From: a virus
DNA length: 35,279 bases
Virus record (IMG/VR): IMGVR_UViG_3300031841_003125
Span: 1-35,279 of that record
Strand: one strand, 5' to 3'
A program made the translations under genes and the position numbers. This document shows positions 28,183-35,279 of this stretch, piece after piece (position 1 is the stretch's first letter; each line of letters begins with the position of its first letter). The notes under the pieces were generated by a model, which ran no database searches, was not told the DNA's origin, and saw only the letters and a program-made list of their open reading frames with translations.

Positions 28183-30479
28183 GTTTTAATGATTTAAAGG
28201 CTGTTGGTCATAGAAAGGCGTTCACAATGGTGAGACTTTACCTTGACCAGAACGACCCTTCCTTATCTGCTGAGCTATCTTTAGAGCCTGATAGCTGCGA
28301 CACACCAAAAACTACTGATGACATAAGAGCTTATACCGGTGTTGATTTTAAGGTTTACCAGTATGCAGATCAAAATATTGTTGGGGTTGATCATTTTCCG
28401 CAACTTGCTAGCGTGCAAACCTCTCCCCCAAAAATTGAGCCTGGTAAATCGATAGGATTTAGAGCAACCGCAAAAGTCAACCTGTTTGACTTTATCAGTA
28501 CCGACGCCTTTGAGTTGCAAGGTGATTACTCTGACAGAAGAGTGACCGGAAGCCACTTTCAAAAATTAAAAGCGAGAAATTATCTGATTAACCGTAAAGC
28601 TGAGATTGTTAGAGGATTTAACCCCGACAACTACAGCTCAGCTAATACGCAAGTAGAAACCTATGTGATAGACTCAATCAGCGATCCAGCGCCAGATGGG
28701 TCGGTTACATTAAACTTAGTAGATCATTTAATTTTGGTCGAAGATAAGCAAGCTAAAGCTCCGACAGTCAGCAGAGGTGTGCTAACCGCGACATTTACAA
28801 CATCAGATCCAACATTAAGTTATTCATCAACTATCACCGATGAATACGGAGCTGTTAGTGATACGGTTTTTATTGTTATAGGGAAAGAGTTGATTGAGTG
28901 CACTGTAACATCATCAACCGTGTTAACGGTAGTCAATCGCGCTCAAGGGGGCACGGAGCTAGCAGAGCACGCATCAGGCGAGACTATACAAAAATGTATT
29001 GTTTATGATGACGAGAATATTATAGATATTATTACTGACTTGATTACAAGCCATACAAAAATACCCGCATCATATATTCCGACGGCCGACTGGGCAAGCT
29101 TGAAAGCTAATGAGTTAAGCGCTTTTAACTTGTCCAGAACAATTCACAAACCAACAGACGTTAAAAAGCTTCTAACTGAGCTCATTGTTTTAGCGGGCCT
29201 TTCTATGTACGTTGATGTTATTAATAATGAACTCGTAATTGTTCCAACGCCAGATTTTGCCACGCCTGTGATAACATTTGATGAAGATGAGCATTTAATG
29301 ATGGATTCGGTGTCTGTTAGAGATGATAAAAAGAGCAAAATAACAAGACAGTCTTTGCTTTGGGATAAAGTTTCGGTAACAGAGTCAGACGACGAAAATA
29401 ACTATAGAAAATCATTTCAGGTTATTGATGCAATTGTTGAGCAGGACGCCAACGAGGGCGTTGTGTCTGAGGCCAAAACAGTTAAATCTAACTGGCTAAT
29501 AAACACTACAGAGGATAATTCTTTAGCGACAAACTACTGTCAAAGGCAGGTTAACAGGTTTTCTCAGACCCCAAAACAGGTAAGGTTTAAATTAGACCAA
29601 AGGCACGTTGATCAGCTTGTCTCTGGCGATAGGTTCTGGCTGGGATCGATATTTGATATAAATACATCAAAAATAAAAGATCAGTTACTAAACAACAAAG
29701 TAACTACCTGCCAATGTATACAAATAAACCCGACAAACGACGACAAATGGCAGGTTACAGGGCTGTCTTATATTGCAGCGTCTCCACCTGTAGCCGATTT
29801 ATATATCAATGAAGATCAAGAAGATTACGTACTATCTGATCATTTAACAACAACAGAAGCTATAGAATACGTTGTGGTGGTTGGTGCAGGTGTTATCATT
29901 TCAGCATCATCAACATCCGCAAAAGCATTTACTACAGGCAGTTTGTTTGCAGGTGCTACCATTAAAATAATTAACTTGGGGTTTATAGTTGGCGCTGGCG
30001 GTAAGGGTGGTAGCGGTGCGCTTGAAGAATACGACGCAGAATCCGATTCGTGCCTAACACATTCCTTAGCTAATGGATCTGATGGCGGCGACGCACTAAA
30101 TTTAACAGTCGACACAACTCTTGACAATGGATTCGGATTCATAGGTGGCGGAGGTGGCGGCGGTGTTGGCACTTTCGGATCTTGCGATCAACCTTCCGGC
30201 GTAGCTGTTGGTGGTGATGGTGGCGGTGGTGGTCAGGGGCTTGCAGGTGGTGCAGGCGGTAACGCTGGAACGGGCTTACCTGGGCCGGTTCTTGGGAATA
30301 TTGGCATTGCTGGCACTTTTGCCACTAAGGGTGGTAACGGAGGCGAGTTTGGCGAGAATGGCCAAGACTTCTCTGGAGCTACAGGCGGCGCTGCTGGAGA
30401 TGCAATTGTCACTAACGGCAATACGGTAACAATACTATCAGGTAACAACTCAGAACAAATTAAAGGAGCCGTAAACTAA
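28179..30479 (+). CDS. Tail hub/tip protein with glycine-rich C-terminal domain
   Basis: 766 residues, GTG overlapping the previous stop (GTGA). Residues 1-550 (KAVGHRKAFTMVRLYLDQ, LINRKAEIVRGFNPDNY, PTDVKKLLTELIVLAGLSMY, VRFKLDQRHVDQLVSGDRFW) follow the phage hub/tail-tip family. A block near residues 230-270 includes IVIGKELIECTV and AQGGTELAEHASGE. Residues about 602-737 are extremely Gly-rich (FGFIGGGGGGGVGT, GDGGGGGQGLAGGAGG), a form found at the tips of phage adhesins where it folds into polyglycine helices. The tip may contact the host receptor. It then runs into the fibre gene with an ATG overlap. Confidence 0.8.
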   Translation: MSFNDLKAVGHRKAFTMVRLYLDQNDPSLSAELSLEPDSCDTPKTTDDIRAYTGVDFKVYQYADQNIVGVDHFPQLASVQTSPPKIEPGKSIGFRATAKVNLFDFISTDAFELQGDYSDRRVTGSHFQKLKARNYLINRKAEIVRGFNPDNYSSANTQVETYVIDSISDPAPDGSVTLNLVDHLILVEDKQAKAPTVSRGVLTATFTTSDPTLSYSSTITDEYGAVSDTVFIVIGKELIECTVTSSTVLTVVNRAQGGTELAEHASGETIQKCIVYDDENIIDIITDLITSHTKIPASYIPTADWASLKANELSAFNLSRTIHKPTDVKKLLTELIVLAGLSMYVDVINNELVIVPTPDFATPVITFDEDEHLMMDSVSVRDDKKSKITRQSLLWDKVSVTESDDENNYRKSFQVIDAIVEQDANEGVVSEAKTVKSNWLINTTEDNSLATNYCQRQVNRFSQTPKQVRFKLDQRHVDQLVSGDRFWLGSIFDINTSKIKDQLLNNKVTTCQCIQINPTNDDKWQVTGLSYIAASPPVADLYINEDQEDYVLSDHLTTTEAIEYVVVVGAGVIISASSTSAKAFTTGSLFAGATIKIINLGFIVGAGGKGGSGALEEYDAESDSCLTHSLANGSDGGDALNLTVDTTLDNGFGFIGGGGGGGVGTFGSCDQPSGVAVGGDGGGGGQGLAGGAGGNAGTGLPGPVLGNIGIAGTFATKGGNGGEFGENGQDFSGATGGAAGDAIVTNGNTVTILSGNNSEQIKGAVN

Positions 30480-32149
30480 TGGCATTACCTTATTATTCAT
30501 TTACAGCGATTCTCAACACAGACCCAGACGGCGATAATATAATCGCAGGACAGGCCGTATCTGTTAATATCAAAGGTGGCGGGCTGGCGTCGATATACTC
30601 AGATGATGCAGGGACAACACCAATAGCGCAACCAGGTGCGGTCACGGATTCTAATGGGGTTCTAGAATTTTATGCAAATTCTGGTAATTATTTGATAACA
30701 AGCGGGTCGAGAACCGAGGAAATTCAACTTACTAACTCAGGCGAAAGCTTTAAAAACGTAACGCTTGCAGAAATGAAAGCCTGGAGCGCTCCTAGCGTGG
30801 GCGACGCGTTTATTGTGTCAGACAGAGCTAACGGCATATTTGACACGGTAACGGTCGGAACTACTTCCAATGTAGACCTACCCAACGGCCAGAATATTAT
30901 TGTATCAATAGCCGACCCTACCAAGTGTTTTGTGTTGAGAGAGGATGCGCTTCCGAGCGTTGCTCAGTGGGGTTCATTTGGTGGAGTAACCGACGAAACG
31001 GCTATTTGGCAGGCGATTATAGATATAGGTGTCAGACATGCAGTAGTGCCATACAATGCGACCGGCTACACAATCAACACACTTACAAACTCGTCAAATA
31101 CGACTTTTGTATTTCAAGGTAGTAGCCCGATGCTAGGAACTCAAACCCTTGAAAGTTTGGGTCTTGTTCTTGATAGTGGATATATTGGCGGTGCTGCAAT
31201 AGCTGACGATTTAAGAGATGGAAAGATTGAGATTGTATCTGGGACTATACGTCAAGAGCAGCCTACATCCGTGGCAGGCATTACAAGAAGCGGGACATCT
31301 GGGATTGTAAATGAAGTGGCTCACGGTCGCGTTGCTGGCGATTGGATTGTAATACAGGGAGCGTCCCCGACAGGGTATAACGGAACGCATGAAATAGCAC
31401 AAGTTGATGATGTTGACACATATAGAGTGGTTGTTGATTCTGGCTTAACAACGCCAGCAACTGGCACAATAACGGTTTTTGGTGCCGATGTTTGGGAGTG
31501 GATAAAAGACGGCACACACGAGCCGCTAGGTGTGGACGATTCAACGCCAGTAAGATCCGATGCTGGAGGTTATGGATTGCTCATACCATTCACAAAAACC
31601 TATTCAAAAGTATTAACAATGATGGTTGGCCCAGACGAAACAATAGCAGGCGCACAAGCTATGGTCATAGGGTCATCAGTGTCTACCAGCGCAATAGCGC
31701 TTAGAGCATCGATAAATAAGACGGTTGCAGGGCGTGTTCTATATGATGGTGCAAACTGGGCTGTTAATATGGGTACAGATCAAGGCTCTATATACACAAC
31801 TGATGCGCCTTACCCATTTGACGATATAGCATATAGCGGCGGGAACTTAACACTTAATCACTCTTTTTGTCTTGGTAGCGATATTAGATTAACGCCAAGC
31901 TCAGCAGGGGGCACTACAACTCCATATATACCCGTATTAAAATCAAATACCGACAATGAAACTGTTGTCAACTTTATGTATGTTAATGCTGGGGCTTTGG
32001 CGCTATACACCGGAGCCGAAACAACAAACATGGCGTTTCATTACACAAAAAACTCAAACAGGTTGATAAAATTCGACGGCTCAGACAGGTCGAGCGAAAC
32101 CAAGATGTACTTTGGTAACATTTGGTTTTTCGGAATAATGCAAGTTTAA
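30479..32149 (+). CDS. Tail fibre/spike protein
   Basis: 556 residues, start ALPYYSFTAILNTDPDGDN, then IYSDDAGTTPIAQPGAVTDSN, GVLEFYANSGNYLI: the N-terminal attachment domain of tail fibres. VAQWGSFGGVTDETAIWQAI with VVPYNATGYTINTLTNSSN looks like the first turn of a pectate-lyase-type beta-helix, but the helix body is short. Residues 254-334 hold a domain (VAGDWIVIQGASPTGYNG, ATGTITVF) shared with coat and tail tube proteins. Whether the spike is an enzyme is unknown. Confidence 0.75.
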   Translation: MALPYYSFTAILNTDPDGDNIIAGQAVSVNIKGGGLASIYSDDAGTTPIAQPGAVTDSNGVLEFYANSGNYLITSGSRTEEIQLTNSGESFKNVTLAEMKAWSAPSVGDAFIVSDRANGIFDTVTVGTTSNVDLPNGQNIIVSIADPTKCFVLREDALPSVAQWGSFGGVTDETAIWQAIIDIGVRHAVVPYNATGYTINTLTNSSNTTFVFQGSSPMLGTQTLESLGLVLDSGYIGGAAIADDLRDGKIEIVSGTIRQEQPTSVAGITRSGTSGIVNEVAHGRVAGDWIVIQGASPTGYNGTHEIAQVDDVDTYRVVVDSGLTTPATGTITVFGADVWEWIKDGTHEPLGVDDSTPVRSDAGGYGLLIPFTKTYSKVLTMMVGPDETIAGAQAMVIGSSVSTSAIALRASINKTVAGRVLYDGANWAVNMGTDQGSIYTTDAPYPFDDIAYSGGNLTLNHSFCLGSDIRLTPSSAGGTTTPYIPVLKSNTDNETVVNFMYVNAGALALYTGAETTNMAFHYTKNSNRLIKFDGSDRSSETKMYFGNIWFFGIMQV

Positions 32150-32155
32150 TACAGA

Positions 32156-33187
32156 ATGATTAACGTGAAAAAGATACAGATCTCAATCTTATTATTGCTA
32201 ACTTCAATGCAAACGTTATGTGAAAACCAAATTCACCTAGGTATGTTTTCAACTCATTTTGAGGATGGTAGCTATAATGAAGTGCACAACCTAATCGGAT
32301 TAGAATTTGATAGCTTCTTCTTGCATCGATTTAAAAATTCGAACGGAGAGACTAATTATTTTTTAGGAAAAATAAAAAGAGATGGAGTTTGCATTGATAA
32401 ATTATGCCTTGGTTATAGCTATGGAATTATGAAAGGCTACGAATTTGAGGAGTATTTACCAGCAATATTCGGCGTAATTTCTTACGAAAGAGATAGCGCC
32501 GGTTTTGATATATCATGTTTTCCAAGTATTGTTTGCGCTATTCAATTTAGATTTTCTGATGAAGCTTTCAAGGCTTTAGATTTAATACCTATCTGGGATG
32601 CTAAAGGCTATTTAGAGGTGGCTTTAGATCACTATGATTCTGACGACCCAAGCAGATACGGATACCACAGAAACAACGGAGCAGACTATCAGCTAAAATT
32701 ATACCTAAAAGATAAAACCTATCTAAAGTGGGGCTACACATCGACAGATGCGACCATAAAAGCCGATCAAAGTAATAACAAATTCCCCTCAGGTTGGAAA
32801 ACCAAAGACCCTAGCACTATACTATCAAAAGGTTATTTTATGGCTGGCCATGATTTTGATTCATTTTCTCTAGGCGTTTCGTACAACCAAGTATCGATTC
32901 AAGAGAACGTGCTAGATATCAATCAAGATAGCTTTCCTTTATCAGAGCTTCCAAAAACAACCCACAACGGCTATGGGGTTCATGCAAGCAAGAACTTCAA
33001 ACTATCCGACAACACAAACGCATACCTCGAATTAGCTGTAATAGACACGCTAATAACCGATAGCCGCATAACAGCAGAGCTAAGGCATAATATCACCGAT
33101 AGCTTAGAGGTCACATTAAGAACTATAGATTATGAGAAATGGAACAGCTCGCACTACCAGCTAGGAATAAGATATCGTTTTAATTAG
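32156..33187 (+). CDS. Outer-membrane beta-barrel protein carried by the phage
   Basis: 343 residues. Signal peptide ISILLLLTSMQTLC (residues 9-22), then alternating strands. The first 120 residues (IHLGMFSTHFEDGSYNEV, LIGLEFDSFFLHRFKNSNG, LGYSYGIMKGYEFEEYLP) look like the small phage/PagP-type barrels, and residues 145-343 (YLEVALDHYDSDDPSR, YGVHASKNFKLSDNTNAYL, RITAELRHNITDSLEVTLR) look like a second barrel ending YQLGIRYRFN (Phe next to last). It is probably exported to the outer membrane and may alter receptor access (superinfection exclusion), but this is inference. No promoter of its own seen. Confidence 0.75.
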   Translation: MINVKKIQISILLLLTSMQTLCENQIHLGMFSTHFEDGSYNEVHNLIGLEFDSFFLHRFKNSNGETNYFLGKIKRDGVCIDKLCLGYSYGIMKGYEFEEYLPAIFGVISYERDSAGFDISCFPSIVCAIQFRFSDEAFKALDLIPIWDAKGYLEVALDHYDSDDPSRYGYHRNNGADYQLKLYLKDKTYLKWGYTSTDATIKADQSNNKFPSGWKTKDPSTILSKGYFMAGHDFDSFSLGVSYNQVSIQENVLDINQDSFPLSELPKTTHNGYGVHASKNFKLSDNTNAYLELAVIDTLITDSRITAELRHNITDSLEVTLRTIDYEKWNSSHYQLGIRYRFN

Positions 33188-33240
33188 CCTGCCGATTTAA
33201 GCATCTCAACCTCAAAACCCAAACCCGCTCGAAATTAAAT

Positions 33241-33269
33241 TTGACAGTGGGTATTATTTTGTCTATCCT
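33241..33269 (+). promoter_or_regulatory. Promoter of the right-hand early operon
   Basis: Perfect -35 TTGACA (33241-33246), 17 bases, TATCCT (33264-33269). ATTAC-TACA-GTAAT (33270-33283) just downstream could be an operator. Confidence 0.7.
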
Positions 33270-33298
33270 ATTACTACAGTAATTAATAAGGAGTCAGA

Positions 33299-33478
33299 AT
33301 GATAAAGAAAAGAGGGCCAAAACGATTAACCGAGGATGAGCGCAGAAAGCGATTCCAGATGGTTGTATCACCAGCTACATCAGAGTGGCTAGAATCTCAA
33401 CCTGAGGCTGCTGGAAGGGTTGTTGATAGGCTAGTGGAGAATCATCGAATCAAACAAGATTATGACAGTAAGGGGTAG
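33299..33478 (+). CDS. Small basic regulatory protein candidate, 59 aa
   Basis: AAGGAGTCAGA ribosome-binding site. Basic start (IKKRGPKRLTEDERRKRFQ) followed by VVSPATSEWLESQPEAAGR, VVDRLVENHRIKQ. One strand plus two helices would be the ribbon-helix-helix size and order, so it may bind DNA, possibly the inverted repeat in its own promoter region. No certain family match. Confidence 0.55.
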   Translation: MIKKRGPKRLTEDERRKRFQMVVSPATSEWLESQPEAAGRVVDRLVENHRIKQDYDSKG

Positions 33479-33481
33479 ATT

Positions 33482-33607
33482 ATGAATAACGAACAAGATA
33501 ACGCAACAGAGGGTCAAGTAAGCCTGTTATGTTTAGCTGGCATAGGTTTACTATTTTGGCTGATTGGGCTTGGTTTAATATGGTTTGTAGGGTGGTTAGT
33601 GTCATGA
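33482..33607 (+). CDS. Small membrane protein, 41 aa
   Basis: Three bases after the previous stop. Polar start (NNEQDNATEGQ) and a hydrophobic stretch of about 27 residues (LLCLAGIGLLFWLIGLGLIW) with FVGWLVS end. One long or two short transmembrane helices. The stop overlaps the next ATG. Confidence 0.55.
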   Translation: MNNEQDNATEGQVSLLCLAGIGLLFWLIGLGLIWFVGWLVS

Positions 33608-34041
33608 GGACAATTCAAAGCAGAATTCAACATTGCAAAAACAGAGTTCCGATCGCCGCGCCAAAGATTGAAGAAAGCGCAAAGCTTCAAGCTGATGTTG
33701 ATGCGTGGCTAGCGAAGGGTAATGAGATTTACGACGCTGATAAAAAAAAGGCTAATTTCAGGAATGATATTGAAAAATCCAGAGCCTACAAAAAACGCAC
33801 CAAACCATTGCTAAACCTGTCCATGTGGCGCTTTAGAGGCGAAGATACCATCCTAACCACTAAAGACATGGTCAGAGTTTTAGAGTGCTCCAGCGATTGG
33901 GTTGTGACCGAATACACTAAAAAACATCTTATTCCAGCACCCTATAAAATTAGGGATTTAGATGGAAAGGTAAAAATAACCAAGCAAAACCACAACGCCA
34001 ACTATTGGAAGTTAGGCGATTTAATTAAACACAATAAGTAG
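33604..34041 (+). CDS. Winged-helix-like protein, 145 aa
   Basis: I use the ATG at 33604 in the ATGA overlap, not an upstream TTG that would lie inside the preceding membrane gene. The C-terminal half (TKDMVRVLECSSDWVVTEYT, KKHLIPAPYKI, NANYWKLGDLIKH) follows the helix-turn-helix-plus-wing pattern of excisionase/AlpA- or MerR-like DNA-binding domains. The N-terminal part is a basic helix (RIQHCKNRVPIAAPKIEES). It could regulate the early genes or act as an excisionase-like factor, though no integrase is visible. Confidence 0.6.
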   Translation: MRTIQSRIQHCKNRVPIAAPKIEESAKLQADVDAWLAKGNEIYDADKKKANFRNDIEKSRAYKKRTKPLLNLSMWRFRGEDTILTTKDMVRVLECSSDWVVTEYTKKHLIPAPYKIRDLDGKVKITKQNHNANYWKLGDLIKHNK

Positions 34042-34049
34042 CTAGAAAA

Positions 34050-34274
34050 ATGAGACAGTCAACTGAATTAAGTAATTTAGTCGCTAAACACCTACAAGGC
34101 CAAGTTCCGCCTAGCGTGGTCAACGAGTTTAACAAGCTAATTGTAAAAATGCGTAAAGATGAATCAACTATTGCGGATGCTGTGGATAAGTTTGAAGCTA
34201 TCCACAAGCCCCAAGTTGGAGCAGCCAATCTAAATGATGAAATACTTAAAGGGAAGCTGTCCTTTGAAATTTAG
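34050..34274 (+). CDS. Hypothetical helical protein, 74 aa
   Basis: Sequence RQSTELSNLVAKHLQGQVP, PSVVNEFNKLIVKMRKDES and IADAVDKFEAIHKPQVG: two or three helices. The ribosome-binding site is weak (TAGAAAA). No motif. Confidence 0.5.
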   Translation: MRQSTELSNLVAKHLQGQVPPSVVNEFNKLIVKMRKDESTIADAVDKFEAIHKPQVGAANLNDEILKGKLSFEI

Positions 34275-34425
34275 ACTTGAATCGCTCGTAAAGAGCTACA
34301 ACAAGCCTAAGAAGCACGATATTGAGAAAGATGTAGAAGTTATCGATTTAGAAGAGAAAACGCCATCAGAGGCCGATTTCGAGCTTGCTGACGCCATGAT
34401 TGAGTATTTTAAGGAGGAATTGTGA
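34264..34425 (+). CDS. Hypothetical acidic protein, 53 aa
   Basis: I choose the TTG at 34264, nine bases after AAAGGGA (34248-34254). ATGs at 34234 and 34237 have no ribosome-binding site and would give an unusual ten-residue extension. Sequence KFRLESLVKSYNKPKKHDI, then an acidic helix (DLEEKTPSEADFELADAM). Overlaps both neighbours. Unknown. Confidence 0.45.
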   Translation: MKFRLESLVKSYNKPKKHDIEKDVEVIDLEEKTPSEADFELADAMIEYFKEEL

Positions 34426-34640
34426 AGTTAATTGTAGGTGTAACCTTTTATGCGGTTGTGACCTTTTGCTTTGGTTTTGTTTTCGGGGTGTATTCTCAGC
34501 AAAAAACAGAGTCAGGCATTAAAACATGCCAAAGCGAATTCAACCAGCAAGTTAAATCAACCAGCGTCGAGCATGGCCAGGATATCCCACACAAGGGAAA
34601 GCGGCCTAATCGAATAGTGATTGAACGTGAGGGTAAGTAG
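34422..34640 (+). CDS. Small membrane or exported protein, 72 aa
   Basis: GTG start in a GTGA overlap, with AAGGAGGAAT upstream. Residues 2-22 (KLIVGVTFYAVVTFCFGFVF) are hydrophobic; the rest is polar (QKTESGIKTCQSEFNQQ, GKRPNRIVIEREG). A signal-anchor protein exposed outside the inner membrane, or a secreted small protein. Confidence 0.55.
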   Translation: MKLIVGVTFYAVVTFCFGFVFGVYSQQKTESGIKTCQSEFNQQVKSTSVEHGQDIPHKGKRPNRIVIEREGK

Positions 34641-34898
34641 ATGAGTCAGCTAAAAGAAATTGTATCCGGCGATATTAAAAGGGCAGTTATTGAAATCAAT
34701 AGAGACGCCCACGCTTACTCAGCTTTGTTTATGACTATATTTGTTATGATTGTCGCCGCCATTGTTGAAGTTGTGACCGGCGATGCTGGGGTATTTTTTG
34801 GTGCGCTTGTAGGGTTGGTTATCATACCTTTAGGTTTAATGCTGATAGCCTACATATTTAACGTATTAATTAAGCTTATAGGGGTGCCCAAACAATGA
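34641..34898 (+). CDS. Two-helix membrane protein, 85 aa
   Basis: ATG directly after the previous stop. TM1 residues about 27-44 (SALFMTIFVMIVAAIVEVV), TM2 about 52-78 (FFGALVGLVIIPLGLMLIAY). Could be holin-like or superinfection-related, but it is far from the lysis genes and in an early operon. Overlaps the next gene by ATGA. Confidence 0.6.
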   Translation: MSQLKEIVSGDIKRAVIEINRDAHAYSALFMTIFVMIVAAIVEVVTGDAGVFFGALVGLVIIPLGLMLIAYIFNVLIKLIGVPKQ

Positions 34899-35209
34899 GC
34901 ATAGAAAACCATAAATGGAGTGATGGCCAACTTTTATTGCTTGCCCATAGTGATGACGAAATACATCTAGAGTTTACCTTAATTCCCGAGATATTTAGCT
35001 TCAACAAGCAAGACGCCATAGCAATAGCCAAGCACTTTAACGTAGATAATGGACCTCTAGTTGGCGGCATAAAAGACTTGATTTCAAGTTGTGAGGATGT
35101 AATAAAATCTGAAAGGGTTTTTGGTGGGAATGCGATAGAGTATCAGTTTTTCAAGAGTGCGCTACAAAAACTAATAACTAAGGAGGGGCTAGACAATAAC
35201 CAAGAATGA
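34895..35209 (+). CDS. Hypothetical protein, 104 aa
   Basis: Starts SIENHKWSDGQLLLLAHSD, with EIHLEFTLIPEIFSFNKQD, AIAIAKHFNVDNGPLVGG and CEDVIKSERVFGGNAIEYQ. The alternating beta and helix pattern suggests a compact fold. I do not recognise it. Last gene of the right-hand operon. Confidence 0.6.
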   Translation: MSIENHKWSDGQLLLLAHSDDEIHLEFTLIPEIFSFNKQDAIAIAKHFNVDNGPLVGGIKDLISSCEDVIKSERVFGGNAIEYQFFKSALQKLITKEGLDNNQE

Positions 35210-35217
35210 GGTATAAT
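35190..35217 (+). promoter_or_regulatory. Promoter firing out of the window
   Basis: TAGACA (35190-35195), 16 bases, perfect TATAAT (35212-35217). It would transcribe rightward beyond the window or, if the genome is circular or permuted, into the genes at the left end. Confidence 0.6.
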
Positions 35218-35221
35218 TAAA

Positions 35222-35253
35222 AGGCTGATTTAATCAGACGGGTTTCGAAGCCT
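35222..35253 (+). other. Two alternative inverted repeats at predicted transcript start
   Basis: CTGATT-T-AATCAG (35225-35237) and AGGCT (35222-35226)/AGCCT (35249-35253). They share two bases and exclude each other in part; either begins within a few bases of +1. Could be operator sites or a 5' hairpin RNA. Confidence 0.4.
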
Positions 35254-35279
35254 GAACACATCACTAGAGTCCAGAGAGT

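Noticed and set aside
30208-30448. Frames on both strands inside the glycine-rich hub segment
   Set aside because: Long overlapping frames are expected from GGN-rich coding sequence; none has a ribosome-binding site.
35221-35279. T-arm-like GGGTTTCGAAGCC at the right end, suggesting a tRNA or attachment site
   Set aside because: No acceptor, D or anticodon arms can be formed in the available bases, and no integrase is present; the pairing is better explained as a hairpin at +1.

Overview
The window is almost entirely a tightly packed tailed-phage (siphovirus) genome or a large part of one. About 72 genes lie on the + strand, with one repressor-like gene on the - strand. The base composition is AT-rich by eye. 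A NinG homologue, an overlapping inner/outer-membrane spanin pair, a signal-peptide-bearing outer-membrane beta-barrel protein and Shine-Dalgarno-led ATGA/GTGA overlaps all point to a Gram-negative host, most likely a gammaproteobacterium. No integrase, tRNA, IS element or CRISPR array is visible. The first 89 bases are the tail of a gene cut by the window edge, and a promoter at the right edge fires out of the window. The sequence is therefore either circularly permuted or cut from something longer.

Layout, left to right. (1) 1-2606: small early genes, then a promoter followed at its predicted +1 by a structured leader (1148-1219). The leader precedes a replication-initiator-like protein and a minimal cytosine-C5-methyltransferase-like protein. 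(2) 2608-2887: a Cro/CI-like HTH gene read leftward, facing a rightward promoter across an overlapping divergent promoter pair with an inverted-repeat operator candidate. (3) 2888-8463: recombination operon with a Rad52-like annealing protein candidate, a coiled-coil accessory protein, an SSB-like protein with a DDDIPF tail, a run of very small genes joined by a repeated ribosome-binding cassette, a NinB-like candidate and NinG. (4) 8464-9443: Cys-rich and membrane small proteins and a self-contained promoter-gene-terminator unit (moron-like). (5) 9454-11991: late promoter candidate and lysis cassette (membrane proteins, M15 peptidase endolysin, holin candidate, nested Rz/Rz1 spanins). (6) 11995-15262: accessory virion proteins, including a 791-residue repeat protein with an apparent beta-propeller insertion. 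(7) 15277-21278: terminase small and large subunits, portal, minor head protein, scaffold with its own promoter, P22-type coat protein, then a strong terminator. (8) 21338-32149: connector and tail genes, including a frameshifted tail assembly chaperone, tape measure, tail tip, a hub with a glycine-rich tip, and a tail fibre/spike. (9) 32156-33187: outer-membrane beta-barrel protein. (10) 33241-35279: a second small early operon with its own promoter, a winged-helix-like protein and membrane peptides.

How it works together: the early operons regulate and recombine/replicate DNA. Late genes are probably read from promoters near 9454 and 19374. Terminators after 9369 and 21278 suggest either antitermination or dosage control (inference). 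The most interesting points are the pseudoknotted leader at 1148-1219, hairpins placed at +1 of several promoters, the propeller-containing repeat protein, a shared GD-type beta domain in coat, tail-tube and fibre proteins, the repeated start cassettes, and the phage-borne outer-membrane barrel.
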